The notes: generated from the letters alone by a model not told the origin. DNA of 24,148 bases from JBHHXG01 sp046756985 (GCA_046756985.1 JBHHXG010000022.1:1-24148); one strand, 5' to 3'; shown: positions 1 through 7,587, counted from the stretch's first letter. Translations and numbers: made by a program.

Positions 1-120
1 ATTGTTTTGCGTTACCCCACACCGATTGCCATTTCGGACAAACTTCGCCGGGATTAAATTGCGTGTCATGAACCAACCTGGCCATTCATTATGGCTGAAA
101 CCTATTGCAAGGAGAGTTTC

Positions 121-690
121 ATGGAAAAGCTGTCATCCTTCTTCAAGTCCTTAAATCCGGATGCGATCTACCCTGAAATCGTTTCGCGTCTTCCGGATAT
201 TGCTGTTTCTCACATTGGGACGGCCGTGCTTGGCCTGACTGCCATTCTGGGACTTCTGGCTGTGCTAATGCCTATCATCATGTCGAGCAAGAAAATCGGT
301 GGGGTATTGGGCATAATCCTGTGCCTGGCTACAGCTGGAATGTATCTCTCCAAGCCACATTTTGAACTGGCTGCAGAACAGCATATGACTGCCACGCAAG
401 CTCATTCTTCAGCCATGCGCATACCCGAAAAAACCACGACTCCTGTTGCTCCCGTTACAAAGAAAGCGCGTAAAACAACCTCCGCGTCCACATCAACCGT
501 AGCCCCTGAGGGGCTGAAGGTTTCCCGTTTCGGTAAAGGTTATGCAATAATCGTTGTTGCCGGGCAGGAACAGATGATGAGACCAGGTGATGACTGGATG
601 GGGTATTCCATGGTTTCCGCTACACCAACAGTGGTTGTAATAAAGGACGGGAGAACGGTTTACCGGATTGTTAATTCTGGCAGGCAATAG
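121..690 (+). CDS. Small two-TM membrane protein with C-terminal beta-rich domain, function unknown
   Basis: I do not recognise this 189-residue protein. The frame is open from an ATG at 91, but I chose the ATG at 121 because AAGGAG at 109-114 sits six bases upstream of it. Residues about 32-53 and 58-76 are hydrophobic and look like two membrane segments separated by a short basic loop (SSKK). A Thr/Ser/Pro/Lys-rich linker follows (about 100-130). The last 55 residues form a compact stretch with alternating hydrophobics and an 'RPGDDWMGY...VVVIKDGRTVYRI' pattern. That pattern loosely recalls the small periplasmic homology-region domain of GspC/PilP-type secretion and pilus proteins; this is a weak inference. 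It stands alone, convergent with gloB. Coding is supported by the good ribosome site and the ordered domain layout. Confidence 0.7.
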   Translation: MEKLSSFFKSLNPDAIYPEIVSRLPDIAVSHIGTAVLGLTAILGLLAVLMPIIMSSKKIGGVLGIILCLATAGMYLSKPHFELAAEQHMTATQAHSSAMRIPEKTTTPVAPVTKKARKTTSASTSTVAPEGLKVSRFGKGYAIIVVAGQEQMMRPGDDWMGYSMVSATPTVVVIKDGRTVYRIVNSGRQ

Positions 691-696
691 CTACGT

Positions 697-782
697 ATTA
701 TTGAGCAAGCTGGTCAAATGAATTTCCGCTTGCGACAGTCACTGCAACCAGTCATTCGATTGGGCAATTTAGCCTCAATAAT
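697..782. repeat. Inverted repeat between two convergent genes
   Basis: ATTATTGAG at 697-705 and its exact reverse complement CTCAATAAT at 774-782 bracket the gap between the convergent first gene and gloB. A second short pair, GCAAGC (705-710) and GCTTGC (728-733), lies inside. The arms are AT-rich and there is no clear T-run, so this is not a textbook terminator. It could still form the shared 3' end of both transcripts. Confidence 0.4.
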
Positions 783-784
783 TA

Positions 785-1573
785 CTACCACTTGTCCTTG
801 CTGGCTCTGAGATGAGCAAAGACACGGACCGGGTCATTTTCCAGGCCATGCGCTTTTGCATAACCGGTACAAAAATCAGGACTCAGCGGGCGCAGGAAGG
901 GGTTGGTGGCCAGTTCCTCGGCGATATCGGAGGGTACGGTTGGTTTCTGCTCCATGCGGGCCTGTGTGTCACGGTGAATACGCGCCTCAAGCGCCGCATT
1001 GTCCGCATCTACGCTGCGGGCGAAGCGCAGGTTGGGCAAGGTATATTCATGCGCGCAGTAAACCTTTGTATCGCCGGGCAGGGCGGCCAGTTTCCGCAGG
1101 CTCTGCCACATCTGTTCGGGTGTGCCCTCGAACAAACGGCCGCAGCCGCCGGCAAACAGCGTATCGCCGCAGAACAATGCATCCACAATCACAAAAGCAA
1201 TGTGGCCGCGTGTGTGCCCCGGAACAAACAACACATCGACAGTAAGGGCGTCAATCTGGACGGGAGTGCCTTCACTTGCCTGTACATCCATGCCGGGGAT
1301 GCGCGCAGCATCATAGGACGGGCCGATAATGTTGCACTTGTAGCGGGATTTAAGCTCAACGTTAGCACCGGTATGGTCCCAGTGATGATGCGTATTCAGA
1401 ATATGTGTCAAATCCTTCCCGATACGTGAACAAGCCTCTTTTACAGTTGATGCTTTAGCGGGATCGACAGCGGCAAGGATATTCGAATTGTGCGCTTCAA
1501 TCAGATAGATATAGTTATCGCTCAAGGCCGCGAGCTGATGCACATTGAAGCCGGGATGCTCATACGTCCACAT
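785..1573 (-). CDS. gloB: Hydroxyacylglutathione hydrolase (glyoxalase II)
   Basis: A metallo-beta-lactamase-fold enzyme that hydrolyses S-D-lactoylglutathione to D-lactate and glutathione, the second step of methylglyoxal detoxification in the cytoplasm. The binuclear metal site is visible: THHHWDH at residues 61-67 (H62, H64, D66, H67), H120 in VPGH, D137 in GDT and H175 in AHEY. At 262 residues it matches the family's usual 250-260. The frame stays open back to 1744, but those 57 extra codons are antisense to the transporter gene and do not look like glyoxalase II; the family starts near the ATG at 1573. There is no convincing Shine-Dalgarno there. Only 28 bases separate this start from the divergent transporter start at 1602, so the promoters must overlap the neighbouring coding sequence. 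Confidence 0.95.
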   Translation of the reverse strand: MWTYEHPGFNVHQLAALSDNYIYLIEAHNSNILAAVDPAKASTVKEACSRIGKDLTHILNTHHHWDHTGANVELKSRYKCNIIGPSYDAARIPGMDVQASEGTPVQIDALTVDVLFVPGHTRGHIAFVIVDALFCGDTLFAGGCGRLFEGTPEQMWQSLRKLAALPGDTKVYCAHEYTLPNLRFARSVDADNAALEARIHRDTQARMEQKPTVPSDIAEELATNPFLRPLSPDFCTGYAKAHGLENDPVRVFAHLRASKDKW

Positions 1574-1580
1574 ATGCTGA

Positions 1581-1608
1581 AGTTTAGCCCAAGGGAGATA
1601 GATGTCAC
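1581..1608 (-). promoter_or_regulatory. Possible gloB promoter abutting its start codon
   Basis: Reading leftwards, GTGACA (1608-1603, five of six to TTGACA) and TAAACT (1586-1581, four of six to TATAAT) are 16 bases apart. Only seven bases lie between TAAACT and the gloB ATG at 1573, so transcription would begin at or next to the start codon. The -35 box lies inside the start of the divergent transporter gene. Six-base matches of this quality can arise by chance. Confidence 0.3.
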
Positions 1609-2573
1609 ACGGTTCTGAAAAAGCAGTTGTGACAGCCGTAACCGCCAATGCCACGGTTACCATTGCCAAATTTATCGGCTTTGCCTTTTCAGGCTCCAGC
1701 GCGCTTCTGGCCGAAGCCGTCCATTCATTAGCAGATACAGCCAATCAGGGACTGCTCTATGTGGGCTTGCGCCGCTCGGAAAAGCAGGCGGATCGGCGTC
1801 ATCACTTCGGCTATGGTCAGGAGCGTTACTTCTGGAATTTAATCTCCGCCGTGACGATTTTCTTCATTGGTTGCATCTATACGATTATGCATGCCATCGA
1901 CCAACTCCGGCACGGACATGTACCCGAAATCAGCTGGCTGGCATTTGGCATTATCGGCCTGGCCTTTGTGATCGAGGGATATTCCTTTGTTGTGGCCCTG
2001 ACTGAGTTCAATCGCCAGCGCAAAGAGGCTGGCAAGAGCTTTTTCGAATATTTCTCCGATACGCGCGATCCGACAACGCTGGCTGTGCTGATCGAGGATA
2101 CTGTTGCCGTCTTCGGCCTGTTGCTGGCACTTGCTGGCATGGGCCTGGCAGCACTGACCGGCTCAGCGATATTTGACGCCATTGCGGCGATTCTGATCGG
2201 CCTGTTGATGGGGGCACTGGCCTTTTTCCTGGCCAAAGTGAACCGGAAATATCTGTTGAACATCTCAGATCAGCGGCTGGATCAGGTGGCAGAGGAAATC
2301 TGGCAGGGTGATGAGCGAATCCAGGCTGTGCATCGCGTCAACAGCATTGTACTTTCTCCTGATGAATCTGTATTGATGGCCGAGGTTGAACTGCGTGAGG
2401 AAACGATGTTTGCAAAGATGAGTGAGGCGGAAATCCAGCAGGCCATTCATTTCATGAACCGCCTGCATGACATCAGACGGTCTCTGGAAGGCGAGGTGCG
2501 GCAATCCATTCCGCACGCCAGGGATATTTTTATCGAGCTGGCGGAGCTTAAAGATCAGAAAACCCCTGATTGA
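1602..2573 (+). CDS. Cation diffusion facilitator family metal transporter (ZnT9-like subgroup)
   Basis: A 323-residue inner-membrane divalent-metal/proton antiporter of the CDF family, probably exporting Zn2+, Fe2+ or Mn2+. TM2 carries the metal-site motif HSLAD (H41, D45), and membrane segments are visible at about 20-50, 78-100, 112-135, 160-182 and 188-212. TM5 does not have the usual HxxxD. It reads VLIEDTVAVFG (E165, D166), which resembles the eukaryotic SLC30A9/ZnT9 branch rather than E. coli FieF. A long insert (about 105-160) between TM3 and TM5 also fits that branch. The C-terminal cytoplasmic part (about 215-323) matches the CDF dimerisation domain in position. The start has AAGGGAG at 1591-1597. 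The gene diverges from gloB. I give no symbol because substrate and subgroup are inferred. Confidence 0.9.
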   Translation: MSHGSEKAVVTAVTANATVTIAKFIGFAFSGSSALLAEAVHSLADTANQGLLYVGLRRSEKQADRRHHFGYGQERYFWNLISAVTIFFIGCIYTIMHAIDQLRHGHVPEISWLAFGIIGLAFVIEGYSFVVALTEFNRQRKEAGKSFFEYFSDTRDPTTLAVLIEDTVAVFGLLLALAGMGLAALTGSAIFDAIAAILIGLLMGALAFFLAKVNRKYLLNISDQRLDQVAEEIWQGDERIQAVHRVNSIVLSPDESVLMAEVELREETMFAKMSEAEIQQAIHFMNRLHDIRRSLEGEVRQSIPHARDIFIELAELKDQKTPD

Positions 2574-2578
2574 TGTAG

Positions 2579-2606
2579 GGTGGCAATAGCAGGCTGCTTT
2601 GCTACC
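2579..2606 (+). other. Stem-loop between CDF transporter and peroxiredoxin
   Basis: GGTGGCAATAGC (2579-2590) pairs with GCTTTGCTACC (2596-2606) with one G-U pair and one bulge, leaving a five-base loop. No T-run follows, so it may be an mRNA processing or stabilising hairpin rather than an intrinsic terminator. It lies a few bases after the transporter stop codon, 46 bases before the peroxiredoxin ATG. Confidence 0.4.
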
Positions 2607-2652
2607 ATAGCAGGCATCCCGTTTACCATTTATATAACCAAAGGAGATAACC

Positions 2653-3255
2653 ATGAGCGTACTGGTTGGAAAACAAGCCCCGGATTTTACTGCAGCAGCC
2701 GTTATGGCAGATGGCTCAATTAATGAAAGTTTCAGTATGGACGATTACAAGGGAAAGTATGTTGTGCTCTTTTTCTATCCGCTGGATTTCACATTTGTCT
2801 GTCCGACGGAGTTGATTGCCTTTCATCACCGCATCAAGGAGTTCGAATCCCGTGATGTGCAGGTGATTGGCTGTTCCATCGATTCACAGTTTACGCATCT
2901 GGCCTGGCGCAACACACCGGTGGACCAGGGCGGGATCGGTGAAGTTGCCTATCCTCTGGTGGCCGATGTGAAGCATGAGATTTGCCAGGCCTATGATGTG
3001 GAATTTGCCGATGCCGGTGTTGCATTCCGCGGCTCTTTCCTGATTGACAAGGATGGCGTGGTGCAGCATCAGGTGGTGAATCATCTGCCGCTGGGCCGCA
3101 ATATCGATGAGATGCTGCGCATGATTGATGCCGTGCAGTATACCGAGGTGCATGGCGAAGTCTGCCCGGCAGGCTGGAACAAGGGCGATAAAGCCATGAC
3201 GCCGGATGCCGATGGCGTTGCCTCATATCTGGGGTCCGAGTCCGACAAGCTGTAG
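2653..3255 (+). CDS. Typical 2-Cys peroxiredoxin (AhpC/Prx1 family)
   Basis: A 200-residue thiol peroxidase that reduces H2O2, organic hydroperoxides or peroxynitrite in the cytoplasm. The peroxidatic cysteine is C50 in FTFVCPTE, with T47 and R126 completing the active site. The resolving cysteine is C171 in HGEVCPAGW, near the C-terminus, as in the Prx1/AhpC class that forms inter-subunit disulfides. The GGxG loop is present as GGIG (93-96). The C-terminal YF motif that, with GGLG, marks overoxidation-sensitive enzymes is not kept: the tail reads SYLGSESDKL. A strong AAGGAG (2641-2646) precedes the ATG. It stands as its own unit between a hairpin and a terminator; no ahpF-type reductase is nearby, so the electron donor is probably thioredoxin. 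Confidence 0.95.
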   Translation: MSVLVGKQAPDFTAAAVMADGSINESFSMDDYKGKYVVLFFYPLDFTFVCPTELIAFHHRIKEFESRDVQVIGCSIDSQFTHLAWRNTPVDQGGIGEVAYPLVADVKHEICQAYDVEFADAGVAFRGSFLIDKDGVVQHQVVNHLPLGRNIDEMLRMIDAVQYTEVHGEVCPAGWNKGDKAMTPDADGVASYLGSESDKL

Positions 3256-3278
3256 GCAGCTTGCTCTGTCAGCATGAA

Positions 3279-3314
3279 AAACGGCCCGGTGCGCTAGTTC
3301 ACGCTGGGCCGTTT
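3279..3314. terminator. Bidirectional hairpin terminator
   Basis: AAACGGCCC (3279-3287) is the exact reverse complement of GGGCCGTTT (3306-3314), and the stem can extend a few pairs inward. On the plus strand the stem runs into GTTTCTGTAT. On the minus strand it is followed by a run of Ts (complement of the A-run at 3277-3281). It sits between the convergent peroxiredoxin and hslO genes and can serve both. Confidence 0.8.
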
Positions 3315-3343
3315 CTGTATCTGAATATATGTTTTCTTCTGAA

Positions 3344-4174
3344 TTAGTCTATGGGCAGCTTCATTTCGTAGCTGCGCTCACAATACTGGCAGGAGAGAGT
3401 GACCTTGCCATGCTCATCCGCAAGTTCGTGGATATCATCTTCCGGTATCTGCTTTAGTGCTGCAGCCATCACCTCTTCGCTGCAGCCACAATAGTAGGTA
3501 TAATCATCGTGGCCGACGATCTTGCAACCAAGTGCGTCAAAAGCCTGCAAAATATCCTTTAGAGAAAAGCTCTCAAGCGTTTTATCACCGATGCCGGCCA
3601 TTGCCTGCACGGCTTTGAACCAGTGCTCTTCATCGCAGCCGGGCATAGCTTCGATCATCAGCCCGACATTGCCATGCAGGATGACATCAGCCTGTATCTG
3701 AACGGATTGATTCAGATAATGGACGATATGATCGGCAAGGAAGTCCGAATCGTGTTCAATCGTTGAGACATAGGGCTGCCCGATACCCATATCGCGCACG
3801 GTGGATAAGCGGACGGGCCGGCCCAGCCATGCAGCCATACCCACATCGTCCATGCGCATGGAAATATGCGATTCTTCCCAGTTAATATAGCCGCGCACCG
3901 CTCGTTGCCGTGTCTCGGCGAGCATACGCCTGACTGGCACATGAGTCTGGGATTCATGCGCGTCGAGTTGCAGCACCTGCCGTAGCCCTCCCTTGCTGAT
4001 GCTGAGCAGCAGAATGGAGGCAATCAGTGTTTTACCAAACAGCTCAGCAGGCACACCATGCAGGCCATGGATTCGTGCCGCTTCGGAAATGATGTGTGAA
4101 CCACGGATGATAGTGCCGCGCGCGTGAGCATCCGGCAGCAGAAAACGGATCAACCGGTCTGTTTTTTCAGCCAC
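3344..4174 (-). CDS. hslO: Hsp33 redox-regulated chaperone
   Basis: A cytoplasmic holdase activated by oxidation together with unfolding. The 276-residue length and the C-terminal zinc switch identify it: C229-G-C231 and, 30 residues later, C262-Q-Y-C265 (CxC...CxxC). These four cysteines hold Zn in the reduced form and make two disulfides on activation. The N-terminal part (QRFL-like 'DRLIRFLLPDAHARG') is where the family begins. The start codon is GTG at 4174, inside the last 25 bases of the upstream HAD phosphatase gene; no clear Shine-Dalgarno is seen, so translation is probably coupled. It is the last gene of the envelope operon and runs into the terminator at 3279-3314. Confidence 0.95.
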   Translation of the reverse strand: MAEKTDRLIRFLLPDAHARGTIIRGSHIISEAARIHGLHGVPAELFGKTLIASILLLSISKGGLRQVLQLDAHESQTHVPVRRMLAETRQRAVRGYINWEESHISMRMDDVGMAAWLGRPVRLSTVRDMGIGQPYVSTIEHDSDFLADHIVHYLNQSVQIQADVILHGNVGLMIEAMPGCDEEHWFKAVQAMAGIGDKTLESFSLKDILQAFDALGCKIVGHDDYTYYCGCSEEVMAAALKQIPEDDIHELADEHGKVTLSCQYCERSYEMKLPID

Positions 4175-4800
4175 TTATGAACCATATTAATTGTTTTAAA
4201 ACAAATACATGCACCAGATACTTCAAGTTCTTCATCAGAGAAACTGTTGCTGATGCCGATTGCTGGTATGCCAGCGCGGACAGCTGCCTTCATATCGGCT
4301 GTGCCGTCACCGATCATGACCGCCTGCGCCGGCTCGATGGTCAGTGCTTCACAGGCCAGAAGCATGGTATGCGGATCGGGTTTCTGGCGTCGGTCGTCAC
4401 ACAGGCCGATAACAGCCTGAATCTTTTGGCTCCATCCCAGATGCGCCAGCTGTTTTTCCGCACGTTGCTGCGATTTGCTGGTGACAATGCCGGTACCAAG
4501 GTGCTGTTCATTCAACCAATCCAGCATGTCTGCCGCGCCGTCAATGGGTTCAATATCAAACAGGCGTTCGTCATGAAATTCGAGAAAGCGTCTGGCGGCA
4601 GCCTCCTTGTGCTCGCCGAACAGGGAAATCATACTGCATTCGCCGCGTCCGGTATGGCGGATTACGGCTTCTTCAGTCATCGTTTCCAGGCCGAATTCCT
4701 GCAGTGTCCGGTTCAGGGCATAGATAATCGGGCCAAAGGCATTCACCAGCGTGCCATCCATATCCAGTAGCACAGCTTTGATACTGCCAGTCGTGCTCAT
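4150..4800 (-). CDS. HAD-superfamily phosphatase, phosphoglycolate phosphatase-like
   Basis: A 216-residue HAD hydrolase. Motif I is DMDGT (nucleophile D13, acid/base D15), motif II is T107 in IVTSKS, motif III is K140 in RQKPDP, and motif IV is GDGTAD (D165, D169). An alpha-helical cap (about 20-85) between motifs I and II places it with Gph/PGMB-type phosphatases, which act on small phosphorylated metabolites such as 2-phosphoglycolate. The exact substrate cannot be read from sequence. Its ATG overlaps the stop of the upstream transaminase gene by four bases (ATGA at 4797-4800), and its own 3' end overlaps hslO, so it is translationally coupled on both sides. Confidence 0.9.
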   Translation of the reverse strand: MSTTGSIKAVLLDMDGTLVNAFGPIIYALNRTLQEFGLETMTEEAVIRHTGRGECSMISLFGEHKEAAARRFLEFHDERLFDIEPIDGAADMLDWLNEQHLGTGIVTSKSQQRAEKQLAHLGWSQKIQAVIGLCDDRRQKPDPHTMLLACEALTIEPAQAVMIGDGTADMKAAVRAGIPAIGISNSFSDEELEVSGACICFKTINMVHKWLKKQTG

Positions 4801-5648
4801 GCTTTCAGCTTATCCAGTTCCTGCAGAATCAGTTCACGCAGCTGGAGACTGACTGCTCCGGGCTCGCCGTTACCGATAGCCTTATGGTTCATGAAACAGA
4901 GGGGCAAGATAGTGTTGGTTGTGCTGCTCATCATGCATTCAGTCAAATTTGCTTCGGACATCTGCCATGGACGCTCTTCCACCTTAAGGCCATGATTTTT
5001 GGCGACGCGGATCGCCATATCTCGCGTGATACCGCCCAGTATCTGGTGATCGATCGGGTGTGTGACAAGCACGCCATCAATAACTGCAAAAATGTTGGTC
5101 GAGCACCCTTCCAGCACATGGCCCTCTGCATCGAGCCAGAAGGCCTCGTCTGCACCTTCCCGTTTTGCTTCCTGCTTGCCGATAACACTGGCCAGCAGGG
5201 CAATGGATTTAATATCACAGCGCTTCCATCGGAGATCATCAAGCGTAATGCCGCGAAATCCGCTGGTGATTTTCTCATCGGAAGGGCGGGGGAGCTCACG
5301 GGCAGTAATAATCAGGCTGGGCTCTACATCATCGGCAATGGCGTGTGACCTTGGCGCTTTACCGCGTGTAATCTGGATATACAGCATGGCGTCACTGAGC
5401 GTATTGCGCCCATAGGTTTCGCGTACCAGTGCCTCCAGTTCGGAAAGAGGACAGGGAAGAGGTAGTTCGATGGCATCGCAGGAGCGTTGCAGCCTCTCCA
5501 GATGGGGGCCCAGATCCAGAAAACGGCCGCCAAGGCAGGCAACGACCTCATAAACGCCATCAGCAAACTGAAAACCGCGATCCTCAATATGCACAACTGC
5601 ATTTTCAAGCGGCAGAAATTCGCCGTTCACATAGGCGGTCAGGCTCAT
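4797..5648 (-). CDS. dat: D-amino acid aminotransferase (D-alanine transaminase), class IV PLP enzyme
   Basis: A 283-residue fold-type IV PLP enzyme interconverting D-alanine + 2-oxoglutarate and D-glutamate + pyruvate. The catalytic lysine is K147 in RCDIKS, E180 (VLEGCSTN) would bind the PLP ring nitrogen, and the RxH motif (R100, H102), which binds the substrate carboxylate in D-amino acid transaminases, is present. The N-terminal DRGFQFADGVYE is also characteristic. These features favour a D-specific enzyme over branched-chain transaminase or aminodeoxychorismate lyase. It lies nine bases after dacA. The pairing suggests recycling D-Ala released by the carboxypeptidase or supplying D-Glu for peptidoglycan; that role is inference. 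Confidence 0.9.
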   Translation of the reverse strand: MSLTAYVNGEFLPLENAVVHIEDRGFQFADGVYEVVACLGGRFLDLGPHLERLQRSCDAIELPLPCPLSELEALVRETYGRNTLSDAMLYIQITRGKAPRSHAIADDVEPSLIITARELPRPSDEKITSGFRGITLDDLRWKRCDIKSIALLASVIGKQEAKREGADEAFWLDAEGHVLEGCSTNIFAVIDGVLVTHPIDHQILGGITRDMAIRVAKNHGLKVEERPWQMSEANLTECMMSSTTNTILPLCFMNHKAIGNGEPGAVSLQLRELILQELDKLKA

Positions 5649-5657
5649 GAAAGCGGT

Positions 5658-6842
5658 TTACTTTGCGGCGTCGGTGGCTTCGGCCGAGCTGTTTCGCCAC
5701 CACAGGCGTACACCATCCCACTGCCGCCCCAGCCAGGAAGCCTGTTCGACGGTACGGTTTGCCCCCACTGACACCGTTGCCAGCACTTCGCCGGGCTCAG
5801 AGCCTTTGCCGGCGACCACGGCCTCAATGGTACCGATTTTCTGCCCCTTGCTGATCGGGGCTTTTAGCGGTGCATCATAACGCAGACGAAAAGCGATTTT
5901 GGATTCCAGACCCTTGGGGACAGTGACCCACATCGCTTGGCTTGGGCGAACCCAGACCATGTTCTCTACACCCTCGAACACCTCGACTTGCCGGCGGATA
6001 TCGCGTTCGGCCGGGCGGATGGAGACAAAATTGCGGAACCCGTAGTTCAGCAGGATGCGTGTCTGGCGCTCGCGCTCGCGCTCGGAGTCGGCACCGAACA
6101 CAGCGGTCACAAAGCGTGTACTGTCCTTTTCCGCCGAACCAACGAGACAGAATCCTGCTTCTTCGGTATGGCCTGTCTTGATGCCATCAACGCGCGGATC
6201 AGACCACAGCAGGCGGTTACGATTTGGCTGAGTAATGTTGTTGTAGGTATAGCTGCGCTCTGCAAAAAGCTTGTATTGCTTTGGAAACTCGCGCCAAAGT
6301 GCTGCTCCAAGACGGGCCATGTCCATGGCGGAACTGTAATGACCTGCTTCGGGGAAACCTGTCGCATTCATAAACTGGCTGTGTGTCATACCCAGTTCCC
6401 GGGCCTTCTGGTTCATGCGCTCGGCAAAGACTTCTTCTGAGGCAGAGATATGTTCAGCCAGAGCAACACAGGCGTCATTGCCGGAAAGTGTGGCGATGCC
6501 GTGCAGTATTTCATCAACAGTTGGCTGCATGCGCGGTTCGATAAACATACGGCTACCGCCGATTTTCCATGCTTTGGTGCTGACACTGACTTTTTCGTCC
6601 AGACTCAGCCGACCCAGCTTCAGATCCTCAAAGGCAATGTAGAGAGTCATCATTTTGGTCAGACTGGCGGGTGGAAGTTCAAGATCACTGTCATGACTGG
6701 TAATAATCTGGCCTGACTTGGCATCAAGCATGACCCATGATTTGGCCTGAATCTTGGGTGCCGGTGGCCAGGTGACAGCCATGGCCGGTAAAGACACCAT
6801 GAAACAAAACAGAACAATTGCAACCATGTTGCGCATTACCAT
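5658..6842 (-). CDS. dacA: D-alanyl-D-alanine carboxypeptidase (PBP5/6 type)
   Basis: A 394-residue low-molecular-weight penicillin-binding protein that trims the terminal D-Ala from pentapeptide side chains in the periplasm. A Sec signal peptide covers residues 1-22 (cleavage near PAMA). The three active-site motifs are SLTK (S60 nucleophile, K63), SGN (120-122) and KTG (222-224). The peptidase domain is followed by a PBP5-type beta domain (about 275-365) and a short C-terminal amphipathic helix rich in Trp and Arg that would anchor it to the inner membrane. The start has a strong GAGGAGG seven bases upstream, located inside the 3' end of the overlapping pseudouridine synthase remnant. Neighbours mltB, rlpA and dat all act on or near peptidoglycan. 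The symbol could equally be dacC. Confidence 0.95.
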   Translation of the reverse strand: MVMRNMVAIVLFCFMVSLPAMAVTWPPAPKIQAKSWVMLDAKSGQIITSHDSDLELPPASLTKMMTLYIAFEDLKLGRLSLDEKVSVSTKAWKIGGSRMFIEPRMQPTVDEILHGIATLSGNDACVALAEHISASEEVFAERMNQKARELGMTHSQFMNATGFPEAGHYSSAMDMARLGAALWREFPKQYKLFAERSYTYNNITQPNRNRLLWSDPRVDGIKTGHTEEAGFCLVGSAEKDSTRFVTAVFGADSERERERQTRILLNYGFRNFVSIRPAERDIRRQVEVFEGVENMVWVRPSQAMWVTVPKGLESKIAFRLRYDAPLKAPISKGQKIGTIEAVVAGKGSEPGEVLATVSVGANRTVEQASWLGRQWDGVRLWWRNSSAEATDAAK

Positions 6843-7060
6843 TTCCAGTCCTCCTCGGAATCAGCTTGCCAGCTGTGATCCTTATCCAGCGCCGGAGCCT
6901 GCACGCAAAGCCGATATGCATGCAACATAAGTCTGCTGTGCGGCTTACCAACATAGTGATAATCGCCAAAGACCGGGCATCCTAATGAAGAAAGATGGAC
7001 GTGCAATTGATGTGTTCGACCTCGTGAACAATGGGGCGGTAATCCGTAAAAATCAGCCAT
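6836..7060 (-). pseudogene. C-terminal remnant of an RluA-family pseudouridine synthase, 74 codons
   Basis: The reading frame from the ATG at 7060 encodes a clear C-terminal piece of an RluA/RluC/RluD-type 23S rRNA or tRNA pseudouridine synthase: GRTHQLHVHL, then GCPVFGDYHY and RLMLHAYRL. The catalytic HRLD..TSG segment and the whole N-terminal two-thirds are missing. The DNA upstream is occupied by the intact LOG-family gene, so this cannot be repaired by a simple frameshift. The start overlaps the LOG stop as TGATG (7058-7062), and the stop lies past the dacA ATG (overlap 6836-6842). The 3' end contains the dacA ribosome site. It cannot catalyse pseudouridylation by itself. It may be decaying, or kept because it couples LOG and dacA translation. 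Confidence 0.75.
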
Positions 7061-7587
7061 CAATGACGCCCAAGCAGCTCGAGCACCTCATCCGATGTTG
7101 TGCATACATGGATAAGATCAAAGGTATGATCTACGGACATTTCAAGCTTCTTGTGCAGGAGGTGCAGCACATCTGCCCATACATGACCATAGGCAATGCA
7201 TGGCCTGGGCTCGAGCACGTGAATCGCCAGCAGATCCCATGTCATGGCCAGTTCGGCAAGCGTCCCAAGGCCGCCTGACAGCACGAGATAGGCATCTGCT
7301 TCCTCGATCATGGTACGCATGCGATCGAAGAAATCCTTTGCACGTATTTCTTCACTCAATGTGTTGCCAGGCGGTGTCGGGAAGCGCTCCAGCGTAATAC
7401 CGCGCACATGGCCACCCCCTGCCGTAATGCCTTGCGAGAAGGCCGCCATCATGCCCTGATGGCCCCCGGTGATGCCGTCCCAGCCAGCTTCACCCAGCAG
7501 TCGGGATAGATGCTGCACATCATGAAAGCGGGGGTCTTCTTTTGCAGTACGTGACGATCCGAATGCGGCGATACGATGGCGTTTCAT
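7060..7587 (-). CDS. LOG-family (YvdD/lysine-decarboxylase-like) Rossmann protein
   Basis: A 175-residue cytoplasmic protein of the LOG family, whose characterised members release free-base cytokinins or act as nucleotide 5'-monophosphate phosphoribohydrolases. It has an N-terminal AAFGSS nucleotide-binding strand-loop, TGGHQGMM in the second loop, and SGGLGTLAE in place of the usual PGGxGTxxE, with the catalytic glutamate retained. The RMRTM segment before it fits the RxxxM helix of the family. An ATG at 7635 would overlap rlpA by 35 bases. I prefer the ATG at 7587, which begins 'MKRHRIAAFG' directly before the Rossmann strand and lies 13 bases after the rlpA stop. The proline-to-serine change in the signature is unusual. 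The substrate is unknown. Confidence 0.85.
   Translation of the reverse strand: MKRHRIAAFGSSRTAKEDPRFHDVQHLSRLLGEAGWDGITGGHQGMMAAFSQGITAGGGHVRGITLERFPTPPGNTLSEEIRAKDFFDRMRTMIEEADAYLVLSGGLGTLAELAMTWDLLAIHVLEPRPCIAYGHVWADVLHLLHKKLEMSVDHTFDLIHVCTTSDEVLELLGRH

Noticed and set aside
1574..1744. N-terminal extension of gloB by 57 codons.
   Set aside because: It would overlap the divergent transporter by 143 bases and glyoxalase II normally starts near the ATG at 1573.
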